From a virus, in IMG/VR virus record IMGVR_UViG_3300020430_000027, positions 1-46,409 of that record: 46,409 nt of DNA. One strand, 5' to 3'. The first letter of the stretch is position 1, and the number at the start of each line of letters is the position of its first letter. Below are positions 35,464 to 43,126 of this stretch, one piece after another. The translations under genes were made by a program, and so were the position numbers. A model generated the notes under the pieces. The model was not told the origin of the DNA. It ran no database searches and was given only the letters and a program-made list of their open reading frames with translations.

Positions 35464-36395
35464 TTAAGATACTGCTTCATCCACTGCCATGCTTCTCCAC
35501 TACGTAGATCCGCAAAACTCCAATGGCATTGAGCAATCTTTCTTATCCATTCTTCGCGATCAAATGGTTGCAGTTTAACCATTTGAGATAGATCAGTATG
35601 ACACACTTCTTCTACTTGACTTGACTTAGGATCTTCAACAATGATTGGCACTCCTTCAATTACACTTGCAACTAAAGGAGAACTGTTAAATCCTACTGTA
35701 ACAAAAGCATGAGCCAAGTCATGTTCTATGTGTTCTCCAAAACTAATTCTAACATTATCGCCAACTATTCCTTTTACATATTCTGGTGCTTTCTTATCTC
35801 CAGGGTGAGGCCTTACTATAATTGGTCTGTTTGTGTGTTCTCTGATTTGTCTAATCTTTTCATTTGCCCAACTAACAACGTCCTTGCCTTTCATACTCCA
35901 ACCACCGTTACGTTGTAAACATAACAGGACTGTATCTCTTTCGTTAATTGACCAAGGCTTTAAACTTACGCCTAAATCTCTTTGTATGTTTCTCCAATTC
36001 ATGTCAGTAAACTTATCATTACAATATATTCCTGTGTCACTGAAAACTCCGTTGATACTGTATCTTAAATAATGAAAAGGAGCATTTTGTTTTGCTTTGT
36101 ATAAAAATAAGTTGCTGTCAGCAGTAATAAACCATTTGTTCCTAGTGTTACTTGCTATGTTTCTACGTAATTGTATGTGTGGCACATGATCGGATCTGTC
36201 ATGTAAAAAGCCTTGCATAACAGCAACATCAGAGTCAAGCATTTCATAACCATCATATACCAAACCGTTATCACCTGCTTCTCTTACACCTTGTATAAAA
36301 TTTTTTATAATATCTAACTTGTGGTTATCTTTTGGTAATTTATTATTAGAATACTTTCCTGGTGGAATGACTTTTGTATAACCAACTACTCTCAT
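35460..36395 (-). CDS. GT-B/capsule-type glycosyltransferase-like, copy 2
   Basis: A 311-residue paralog of the proteins at 33557 and 36392. Start at 36395 has a perfect ribosome site (AGGAGG) 6 nt upstream, in the end of the neighbouring gene. Shared motifs: LGVSLKPWSINERDTVLLCL, WANEKIRQIREHTNRPIIV then RPHPGDK, AHAFVTVGFNSSPLVASVIE then GVPIIVED, and W+RKIAQCHWSFADLRSGEA. This is the best-conserved copy for RPHP and NSSP.A.....GVP. Likely transfers a sugar to a glycan or other acceptor; no substrate can be named. Confidence 0.73.
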   Translation of the reverse strand: MRVVGYTKVIPPGKYSNNKLPKDNHKLDIIKNFIQGVREAGDNGLVYDGYEMLDSDVAVMQGFLHDRSDHVPHIQLRRNIASNTRNKWFITADSNLFLYKAKQNAPFHYLRYSINGVFSDTGIYCNDKFTDMNWRNIQRDLGVSLKPWSINERDTVLLCLQRNGGWSMKGKDVVSWANEKIRQIREHTNRPIIVRPHPGDKKAPEYVKGIVGDNVRISFGEHIEHDLAHAFVTVGFNSSPLVASVIEGVPIIVEDPKSSQVEEVCHTDLSQMVKLQPFDREEWIRKIAQCHWSFADLRSGEAWQWMKQYLK

Positions 36396-37396
36396 TGTCC
36401 ACCTCCTAGCTGTCTCCAAGCATGACCACTTAACATTTCTTCATATGTAAATTGATTATTTGCAAGATATCTACATAACCAAGTTAGATGTTTTCTGCCT
36501 GGGTGCTTAACAAATTCTATTCTGTCTAATCTTTTTTCACAAAGATCCTGAGCACAATTAGGTCCTAATACTATTGCAGGTTTTCCGTATATCATTGCTT
36601 CTAGAGCCGCAATACTATTAAACGTTACCATACAATGCACATTATCATCTAGTGCTTGTTCTATTGTGTTTACTGATACTCTATCTTCTCTACTTGGTTT
36701 CTTACGCACCTCAATTGGTCTTGATGTATGCTTTTTAATTTCTAAAATTGTTTCATTGATCCACTGATCCAAATCTCTTTCAAAATATTTCATTACCTTT
36801 TCACTTGGAGGAACAATTAAAATTTTTCTACCAGGTACATTGTCTTTGTATTGAATGCCTAGTCTTTTCCAACGTTCGCCTCCGTACAAATGTTCATTGC
36901 CTTCTTTCTCTGGCATATGAAGATTCTGTAATGCGTTCTTAACTATTCTGTGATAAATTTTCTTGCCGTTTGGATTAGTTGAACTAGGATTGTTGCCTAC
37001 GTAACCAGTGTCCATAAAATAGAAATCCTTTTTACGTGCAATACATTCTTTGATTATTTTTTGTTTGCCCAATCCACGCACTAAAAAAGGAGCAGGGTGT
37101 GACCAGTAATCGTTTACATCATCTGCTCTTATATACTTGCCGCCACTGCCTAAAGCCATTCCCATAATAAAAGAATCAACTATTCCAAATGATCCTTTTA
37201 CTTTCTTTTCAACTTTTTTAATACCGCTGTCAATACATATAAGTTTAGGATTTCTTACATCACTAAAAACATCTGTAATGGCTCTGACTGCTTTTTCATT
37301 ATCATGGATAGCAACAGAATACATTATGTCATCAACCAGTTGCTTTAGTCTTGTAGGTAACACTCTAGGATCCCATTCTCCGAGTCCTTCACTCAC
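36392..37396 (-). CDS. GT-B/capsule-type glycosyltransferase-like, copy 3
   Basis: A 334-residue paralog with a GTG start (GGAGAG upstream, inside the end of the adjacent gene). It shares WINETILEIKKHTSRPIEVR, MVTFNSIAALEAMIYGKPAI then VLGPNC, and W...YLANNQFTYEEMLSGHAW with the other two copies. RPHP is replaced by RKKPS, so the donor site may differ. It also has a longer N-terminal half (RNPKLICIDSGIKKVEKKVK). Capsule-type GT-B transferases are the closest known layout. Confidence 0.7.
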   Translation of the reverse strand: MSEGLGEWDPRVLPTRLKQLVDDIMYSVAIHDNEKAVRAITDVFSDVRNPKLICIDSGIKKVEKKVKGSFGIVDSFIMGMALGSGGKYIRADDVNDYWSHPAPFLVRGLGKQKIIKECIARKKDFYFMDTGYVGNNPSSTNPNGKKIYHRIVKNALQNLHMPEKEGNEHLYGGERWKRLGIQYKDNVPGRKILIVPPSEKVMKYFERDLDQWINETILEIKKHTSRPIEVRKKPSREDRVSVNTIEQALDDNVHCMVTFNSIAALEAMIYGKPAIVLGPNCAQDLCEKRLDRIEFVKHPGRKHLTWLCRYLANNQFTYEEMLSGHAWRQLGGGQ

Positions 37397-38075
37397 TCTT
37401 ACTCTCCATCATGCTAGAAAGAACGTCCTTCCATTCTTGATGGTAGTCGCAGTTTCTATAATTTTTAAACCATGGTCCGCCTTCAGTATAGTGTAATGCT
37501 CTTGGTGTTCCATCTGTGTACCAACCGACTAGATAGTTCCAGTCTTTAGGTAACTCACCAATTTCTGAATCATCTAACCAACTAAATCTATGAAAATATT
37601 TTCCATCATAGTTTGGATTGTTAACCATGTCTACTGTAATTTTTTGATTGCTAGGATGTCCACAGTTCCATAACACAACACTTGACCAATTCTTACGTGG
37701 ATATACTGTTTGTACCTGTCCGTCCATTTTAGTACCTGGCTTAGGTGTGTAGTCATGATGTACACACATGACAGCATACTTGTCATCTGCTAATGCAAAT
37801 AAATTATCAACATTTTCTAAAAATATAATGTCACTGTCAATAAACAATGCCCAACCTTTGTAATCGCAAAGGTGTGGAATAAGGAAACGTGTGAACGTAA
37901 ACTCTGTACTCGCTAGTTTATCTTCACCTCTCCAATACAATTTAACATCACGTAATTCTTTTTGTATCAAAGGTCTGACTTCTGCATCTTGATTATATTG
38001 CAAGATACTGTGTTCACATACTTGATATGCAATATCTTCTCGTGTGTCGTAACCGACAAATACTTTGTTTTTCAT
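37389..38075 (-). CDS. Glycosyltransferase, GT8/GT-A-like
   Basis: A 228-residue protein beginning MKNKVFVGYDTREDIAYQVC. TEFTFTRFLIPHLCDYKGWALFID contains conserved features, with DSD in FIDSDIIFLENVDNLF as the metal-binding DxD. The later WNYLVGWYTDG and ALHYTEGGPWF match glycosyltransferase families whose members act in lipopolysaccharide or glycan synthesis. It overlaps the GTG start of copy 3 by 8 nt. Family is clear; substrate is not. Confidence 0.82.
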   Translation of the reverse strand: MKNKVFVGYDTREDIAYQVCEHSILQYNQDAEVRPLIQKELRDVKLYWRGEDKLASTEFTFTRFLIPHLCDYKGWALFIDSDIIFLENVDNLFALADDKYAVMCVHHDYTPKPGTKMDGQVQTVYPRKNWSSVVLWNCGHPSNQKITVDMVNNPNYDGKYFHRFSWLDDSEIGELPKDWNYLVGWYTDGTPRALHYTEGGPWFKNYRNCDYHQEWKDVLSSMMESKSE

Positions 38076-38076
38076 G

Positions 38077-38754
38077 TTAGTCTTTCTTAATCACCACGGC
38101 TTTTTCGTCAATAATACTTATGTTAACACTTGGTCCAAAGACCTCATGAACGGCTCGTTTGCTACCTTGCCATGATAGGTAGTCGTCCAAAACCATGTAT
38201 CCGCCTTTAACAACTCTTGGCCATAGCACTTGTAATTCTTTAAGTGTTGATTCATACCAATCAGTATCAAGTCTTAAAAAAGCTATTTTGTTTGGCAAGT
38301 TGCTTGTATCATCTAGTGTCTTACACACGTCTCCTTTGATAAAGTTACGTTTTGCTTGTGGAATCATAAACTTGTTTAAATTTTCTTCTACTTCTTCTAC
38401 TTCTGCTCTGCACCATTGGTCGAAACCATTTTTGGATTTACCACTGTCTTTGGCATATCCTTTAGTGCCGTCTTTGTTTATTTTAAAATCAGCATCAGTG
38501 GGTGTAGTCATTCCTTCAAATGTATCATACAACCAAAAATTTCTTTGAGTGTTTGTGTTTGCCAACCAAGAAATAATAATTTGTCCACCTTTCCAAACAC
38601 CACACTCAACTATATCGCCCTCAATGTTTTGTTTGTCTAGTTCCTTAATTGTGTAAAAAGTATGTGCAAGTCTAGTGCCACTAGTCATGCTATATTCTGA
38701 AACTTGGTCCACAGCAGATTTACAATCTTTATAAACTTGCCAAGCTGGTATCAT
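38077..38754 (-). CDS. TylF/MycF-type O-methyltransferase
   Basis: A 225-residue protein of the macrocin O-methyltransferase (TylF) family. Landmarks: NIEGDIVECGVWKGGQII (SAM-binding motif I), NFWLYDTFEGMTTPTDAD with the conserved DTFEGM, then FIKGDVCKTL, FLRLDTDWYESTLKEL with the metal-binding Asp pair, and GGYMVLDDYLSWQGSKRAV. Members methylate sugar hydroxyls in antibiotics and surface glycans in a metal-dependent way. It sits between a glycosyltransferase and a sugar cytidylyltransferase, which fits methylation of a phage-encoded or phage-modified sugar. Confidence 0.88.
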   Translation of the reverse strand: MIPAWQVYKDCKSAVDQVSEYSMTSGTRLAHTFYTIKELDKQNIEGDIVECGVWKGGQIIISWLANTNTQRNFWLYDTFEGMTTPTDADFKINKDGTKGYAKDSGKSKNGFDQWCRAEVEEVEENLNKFMIPQAKRNFIKGDVCKTLDDTSNLPNKIAFLRLDTDWYESTLKELQVLWPRVVKGGYMVLDDYLSWQGSKRAVHEVFGPSVNISIIDEKAVVIKKD

Positions 38755-39521
38755 TATTTTCTTTCTATATCTTCTTCAACACAATTTTCGCCATATTGAA
38801 TCTCAACTATTCGTAAAGGTTTATCTGTTTCATTTGCTAACAGATGCCATTGTTCTTTGTCTATGTGCAAATCTTGATGTTTGTTAAACACACCCAACAG
38901 TTCATAATCTGTTGATGTAGGGCATATTGTATATACAGTTGCAGTACCTTCAGATACCAACCAATGTTCAGAACGTTTTCGATGACGTTGCATTGATAAT
39001 CTTTTGCCAGGTTCTACAGTTAATTCTTTTACTTTTGTGGTTGGACCGTCTTCATGTAACACTCTATAATACCCCCAATTTCTATTTGTTTTTTGATATT
39101 TATAGTTTTCTAAAATCCAACTGCTACTGTTAATCTTATTTTCACCACCAACACCAAACACAAATTCTACTTTATCATGCCAGGTTGACATTTCAGGTAT
39201 GTTTGCACTAGTTCTATCTCCACCATTTGCAAAGATAATTTTCTTTCCATAACCTGATGTTGCCATCAATTTAAATATTGCACCTGAGGCAGAATCATCG
39301 CTATCGTCCCATACTAAAACGTCATCTACCATTTTAAGATTGCTTATAATTTTTACACGTTCTTGTATAGGCATGAAAGGCCTACCTTTTTTACGTGTTA
39401 ACCATTCATCAGAATTTAACCCAACAACTAATTTGTCGCCAAGTTTCTTTGCTTCATGGAAATATGAAATGTGTCCTGAATGTAAAGGATCAAAACCACC
39501 TGTCACTAATACAACCTTCAT
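38754..39521 (-). CDS. Cytidylyltransferase-cupin fusion
   Basis: A 255-residue two-domain protein. Residues 1-130 are a nucleotidyltransferase of the HldE/RfaE2 kind: VTGGFDPLHSGHISYF (with the HxGH nucleotide motif), LVVGLNSDEWLTRKKGRPFM, and later FANGGDRTSAN. Residues 150-245 are a mannose-6-phosphate-isomerase type II (ManC C-terminal) cupin: NWGYYRVLHEDGPTTKVKEL, then LSMQRHRKRSEHWLVSEGTA. Normally these domains are in separate enzymes. It may activate a sugar phosphate to a nucleotide sugar and isomerise a sugar. Stop overlaps the TylF gene start. The substrate is unknown. Confidence 0.87.
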   Translation of the reverse strand: MKVVLVTGGFDPLHSGHISYFHEAKKLGDKLVVGLNSDEWLTRKKGRPFMPIQERVKIISNLKMVDDVLVWDDSDDSASGAIFKLMATSGYGKKIIFANGGDRTSANIPEMSTWHDKVEFVFGVGGENKINSSSWILENYKYQKTNRNWGYYRVLHEDGPTTKVKELTVEPGKRLSMQRHRKRSEHWLVSEGTATVYTICPTSTDYELLGVFNKHQDLHIDKEQWHLLANETDKPLRIVEIQYGENCVEEDIERK

Positions 39522-39536
39522 AGTTGTATTTAAAAT

Positions 39537-40181
39537 TTATCGATTCTCTGCCTCGACAAATTGGATCATAGTTTCTGGGTCTGATATTTCGTAAGGATCA
39601 TCATCTTCGTCTTTGTGATTGAATCCAGGTTCAACAAAAGCTTCAAAAATAATATTATTTTTTATTAAACATGAGTAACGCCAAGATCTCATTGCAAAAC
39701 CTTTGCTTCTTTTACTACATAGCATACCCATGGCATCTGTAAAGTCACCGTTACCGTCTGCTAACATTTTTACTTTTTTTATTCCTAGTGACTCTGCCCA
39801 AGCATTCATAACAAATCCATCATTGACTGATACACAATAAATTTCATCAACTCCTGCTTGTTTAAATCTTTCATATAATTCTTCGTAGGCTGGTAACATT
39901 TTTTCTGAACACACAGGTGTAAACGCACCTGGTAAACTAAAAATTACTGCTGTCTTATCTTTAAATAAATCTAAAGAATTTTGTCTTACAAATTCTCCTG
40001 CAACTCTTTGTACAAAATCTGCACTAGGTATCATGTCCCATTTTTGCAGTCTTTGTCTTTCACCGGGCAGTGACGTTCGTTTGTGATGATCAACTGAAGG
40101 ACGTATATTACCTCCATATTGTTTTGCTATGTTTTCACTTACTTGTTGTTTCCAAGCAGGCTTTGATTCGCTTAACTTCAT
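39537..40181 (-). CDS. Peroxiredoxin (Prx5/AhpE-like redoxin)
   Basis: A 214-residue protein. Residues 1-65 are an N-terminal extension of unknown role (KWDMIPSADFVQRV). The redoxin domain starts near 70 and has peroxidatic Cys91 in SLPGAFTPVCSEKMLP, then CVSVNDGFVMNAWAESLGI, and CSKRSKGFAMRSWRYS with the conserved Arg. The pattern PGAFTP.CS is that of Prx5-type peroxiredoxins, which reduce peroxides. The domain is slightly longer than usual, with a tail ending in VEAENR. A phage copy may protect infection from oxidative stress and fits with sufE elsewhere in the cluster. Confidence 0.9.
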   Translation of the reverse strand: MKLSESKPAWKQQVSENIAKQYGGNIRPSVDHHKRTSLPGERQRLQKWDMIPSADFVQRVAGEFVRQNSLDLFKDKTAVIFSLPGAFTPVCSEKMLPAYEELYERFKQAGVDEIYCVSVNDGFVMNAWAESLGIKKVKMLADGNGDFTDAMGMLCSKRSKGFAMRSWRYSCLIKNNIIFEAFVEPGFNHKDEDDDPYEISDPETMIQFVEAENR

Positions 40182-40212
40182 AAAATTTGTTTACTCCTAG
40201 TTTTGAAAAAAG

Positions 40213-40668
40213 TTATAAGCTGGCATCTTCCATGCCTGCAACTCTCAGCTTAACTATATTTGTGAGTTGCCATTGTTTTTGATCTAGTGCCTTTGTTACG
40301 CCTAACCATTTATTACGCATAAGAGCAAATTCATTAATTATTTTTTCATAATCAACTACGTCAGCTTCACCGTCAACATATTTTTCAACGTCTCTACTGC
40401 TTAATGCTCTTTGATAATTTTCTAAGTATTTCTTAAAAAATGAACTTCGAAGTCTGCGGAGTTCAATGTTCAAGTATTCCAATATTGCTTCAAGTTCCTG
40501 CAACTGATTGAATCTTTGTTCAACTATTCCTGGCATTTCTGCCGCCGCACGTTCTACATTTCCTTTGATTCTGATTTGACTTTTTGCCGCGATCAATTCA
40601 TCTTCAAAGTATTGTATAGCACTAGGAATCTTGCTTATATCCTTTGCAATATCAGAATACCATCCCAT
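40213..40668 (-). CDS. uvsY: UvsY-like recombination mediator
   Basis: A 151-residue, highly helical protein directly downstream of uvsX with one small gene in between. The C-terminal two thirds (LEYLNIELRRLRSSFFKKYL... then SSRDVEKYVDGEADVVDYEK and MRNKWLGVTKALDQKQWQLT) follow the layout of T4 UvsY: a basic helix, a 'Y' region, an acidic ...E.d...Y....., and a long end helix. UvsY loads UvsX onto gp32-coated DNA. The resemblance is by architecture and position; direct identity is low, so the gene name is tentative. Confidence 0.65.
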   Translation of the reverse strand: MGWYSDIAKDISKIPSAIQYFEDELIAAKSQIRIKGNVERAAAEMPGIVEQRFNQLQELEAILEYLNIELRRLRSSFFKKYLENYQRALSSRDVEKYVDGEADVVDYEKIINEFALMRNKWLGVTKALDQKQWQLTNIVKLRVAGMEDASL

Positions 40669-40898
40669 TAATAATCCTCGTCTTCGTAACCTTCATCTAG
40701 TTCAACATCTTCTTCCAAATAATAACCAATTGCTTTGTCAAGATCATTATCGGAACCCAATGCATCACGAAATGCTTCATCATCTGTGCCAAAGTCTGCA
40801 CACATATCAACATAACGTTCTGCTACTGTTTCGATGTGTTTCTTGTCAAGATATTCTTTGAATACTTGCCAAGTTTCTATTATTTGTGAACCATCCAT
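40668..40898 (-). CDS. Small acidic hypothetical protein
   Basis: A 76-residue acidic, helical protein (MDGSQIIETWQVFKEYLDKK then ending EEDVELDEGYEDEDY). It lies between uvsX and the UvsY-like gene; its stop overlaps the next start. In some marine T4-like phages a small protein with 'I..W.....Y.D+Kh.e..A..YvD..aD.G..d..f..alG.D..LD.AI..YL' sits in this place. A role in recombination is plausible by position. Function unknown. Confidence 0.75.
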   Translation of the reverse strand: MDGSQIIETWQVFKEYLDKKHIETVAERYVDMCADFGTDDEAFRDALGSDNDLDKAIGYYLEEDVELDEGYEDEDY

Positions 40899-40904
40899 GT
40901 ATCC

Positions 40905-41963
40905 TTACTCCTCAGGTTGTTTTTCAACTTCTTCTACAGATTCTTCTGTGGATAACTTTTCGAAGTCACTCATAATTAGCTCTAGTTGTTCACCAGACCA
41001 GTCTTTCCGATAATTCAAATGTTCTTTCCCCATAGAATCTACGTATTTAAGTCGATTCCCCTGTTGAGTAAGTAGTCCTTTTTTCTCAAATAAGTCAACA
41101 AGTCCACTGTAAGGATCCATACCTTGTTCATATGGAATTTTGACTTGTACTGATTCAAATGGTTTTGCATATCTTGTCTTCATAACTTTACAAGCGGCTC
41201 TAATACCTCTTACGTCAGTTACCTTTTTACCATCTTCATCTTCTTTTAATTTGAGCTTTTTCATAGCAACAACTATACTTGATGCATAGATAAATCCTTG
41301 TCCACCTGATATCTTATCATCTGGATCAAACATATCTTGTGATGCATACGTATGATTAGTTGCTACAAGTCCTACATTGTGACTACCAAACATATTAACA
41401 CAGTTTCTTACAAGTGCCGTTAGTGCCTTGGGCTTTCTACCCATATCACCTTTCATGTCACCTTTTGTAAACTGGTCAACATCTGTTGGAGTTAACAACA
41501 TACCCAATGAATCAATTACAAACAATACTTTTGGACGATCTTCTTCCGCCATATCTCTGTAATCACTCATAAATGTTGATACTGTCTTTGCGACATCATC
41601 AATCATGGACATATTAAGTTTTAATAATTTCTTTTCATCTGTATCAACATCAAGTGCTTGTAGCCAAGTTTCATCTAATGCGTTCTCAGAGTCAACCAAA
41701 ACAACAAATATGCCTTGCTTCTGTGCTTCTTTTACAATATTACCTGCACAAAAATAAGACTTACCTGATCCTGATTCACCTGCAAACACAGTTACTTTAC
41801 CTAGCGGAACACCTTTATTGAAGTCACCTGATACAAGATAGTTGAGTGCTTTGTTACCTGTACTAATCCAATCAGTCGGATCATGAAATCCTGCACTCAT
41901 ACCTGTGATAGATTTAGTTAAGTTTTTACGAAACTTTGAAACGTCAAATGCCTTGTTAGCCAT
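40905..41963 (-). CDS. uvsX: UvsX, RecA-like recombinase
   Basis: A 352-residue recombinase (T4 UvsX is 391). An N-terminal helical region is followed by a RecA core with Walker A GESGSGKS (62-69), Walker B KVLFVIDSLGML (about 144-155), and the L2-like region IKDKISGGQGFIYASSIVVA, with the strand VGLVATNHTYASQ. The end is acidic (ESVEEVEKQPEE). It catalyses strand invasion in recombination-dependent replication. ATG follows AAGGAG. A hairpin lies just upstream between it and gp32. Assignment is secure. Confidence 0.95.
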   Translation of the reverse strand: MANKAFDVSKFRKNLTKSITGMSAGFHDPTDWISTGNKALNYLVSGDFNKGVPLGKVTVFAGESGSGKSYFCAGNIVKEAQKQGIFVVLVDSENALDETWLQALDVDTDEKKLLKLNMSMIDDVAKTVSTFMSDYRDMAEEDRPKVLFVIDSLGMLLTPTDVDQFTKGDMKGDMGRKPKALTALVRNCVNMFGSHNVGLVATNHTYASQDMFDPDDKISGGQGFIYASSIVVAMKKLKLKEDEDGKKVTDVRGIRAACKVMKTRYAKPFESVQVKIPYEQGMDPYSGLVDLFEKKGLLTQQGNRLKYVDSMGKEHLNYRKDWSGEQLELIMSDFEKLSTEESVEEVEKQPEE

Positions 41964-41987
41964 TATTACTCCTTAATCCATATACTT

Positions 41988-42007
41988 GGGGTTGCCGAAA
42001 CAACCCC
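41988..42007 (-). other. Intercistronic hairpin between gp32 and uvsX
   Basis: A 7-bp perfect stem GGGGTTG/CAACCCC with a 6-nt loop (minus strand TTTCGG). No U-tract follows on either strand, so it is not a clear terminator. It could limit read-through or protect the 3' end of gp32 mRNA. Confidence 0.55.
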
Positions 42008-42022
42008 TTGTATAATTGTTTA

Positions 42023-42997
42023 TTAGTTTCCTTGGCGGTTTCTAATCATTGCGAGAATGTCTTCTGCTTTGTTATTATCCGCTTTTGGTTCCGCTGGTGC
42101 TTCTGCTGGAGCAGATGCCTGTGCTACTGGTTCTGCCTTTGGCTCTTCTGCCTTTGGCGCCTCAGCTTGTGGAGTTGGAGTACTTGCCTTTACAGGATCA
42201 CCTGTTTTTGCACTTACGCCTGCTGGTCTAAAGTATTGACCAAAAGCCTCCATGTCGTATGCTTCGCCATCAACAGATGCTTCAAACATTTTTTTGATAA
42301 CACCTACTTCAACTTCGCTAGGCTTCTTAGGCAAATAATCTTTTAGATTGAATAAGCCATGAGTTTCAATTGCCTTGTACTCAGTTTCATCTAATGGACG
42401 TTCTCTTCTTGCCCATGTTGATGTTGAATAATCAGCATATCCACCTTTTGATGCTTTAGTTAGTCTAAAGTCAACACCCTGCGTATAATCTGTTGGAAGT
42501 TCGTTCATATCAGGATCCATTAATGCTCCTTTGATAATTTGGAAAATTTGTGGACCAATAATAAAACGTCTAACTGGATTTTCTGGAGTTGTATCCTCTT
42601 TTAAAGGATTGTCTGTAACAAATCCTTGGAATACATAAGAACGTTTTTTCCAATATTTACGTCCCATATCTTCTAAAGATTTATCTTTAAACCATCCACG
42701 TACTTCTGAAAGTACTGGACAAGTTTCACCATACATTTCCATACAAGGAACTTGCACTTGTACAGGACGTGAATCAGTATCACCTTTGATTCCTGCAAAT
42801 GGAAGTTTGATTAATAATCTTTCTTGCCAGAAAAATGTATTGGAGTCGTCACCATCTGGAAGGAAACGCAGAGTTGCAGTTTCGCCTTCTTTAATATTCC
42901 AAAATGGGTAAATTGCGTTGTCGCCGCCACCAGTATTACCGCTTGTGCGGGTTTCCTGTTCTTTAAGTTTTGCTCGAATTTCAGCCAATGTAGCCAT
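42023..42997 (-). CDS. gp32: gp32-like single-stranded DNA-binding protein
   Basis: A 324-residue protein (T4 gp32 is 301). The N-terminal B-domain helix is basic (MATLAEIRAKLKEQET). The core has NAIYPFWNIKEGETATLRFL, the zinc-site region VPCMEMYGETCPV then GWFKDKSLEDMGRKYWKKRS with aromatic/basic DNA-binding residues, and a C-terminal acidic, Pro/Ala-rich tail, followed by NKAEDILAMIRNRQG. The tail (AEAPKAEEPKAEPVAQ) interacts with partner proteins in T4. Driven by its own promoter (43064-43092) with a ribosome site AGGAGG. Assignment is secure. Confidence 0.93.
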   Translation of the reverse strand: MATLAEIRAKLKEQETRTSGNTGGGDNAIYPFWNIKEGETATLRFLPDGDDSNTFFWQERLLIKLPFAGIKGDTDSRPVQVQVPCMEMYGETCPVLSEVRGWFKDKSLEDMGRKYWKKRSYVFQGFVTDNPLKEDTTPENPVRRFIIGPQIFQIIKGALMDPDMNELPTDYTQGVDFRLTKASKGGYADYSTSTWARRERPLDETEYKAIETHGLFNLKDYLPKKPSEVEVGVIKKMFEASVDGEAYDMEAFGQYFRPAGVSAKTGDPVKASTPTPQAEAPKAEEPKAEPVAQASAPAEAPAEPKADNNKAEDILAMIRNRQGN

Positions 42998-43063
42998 AAT
43001 TTTGCCTCCTATATAATAAGCCTTCGATGCTTTGTGCCTTTACTGTGTAGCACATAATTACAT

Positions 43064-43092
43064 ATACTACACTAATATACTTATAAAGTCAA
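43064..43092 (-). promoter_or_regulatory. Sigma-70-like promoter before gp32
   Basis: Minus-strand TTGACT (43092-43087), 17-bp spacer, TAGTAT (43069-43064), leaving a leader of about 60 nt with a small AAGC/GCTT hairpin before the AGGAGG ribosome site. Confidence 0.75.
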
Positions 43093-43126
43093 GTCTTTGT
43101 TAGCCAAAAAAGTGACTTTGTGATTA

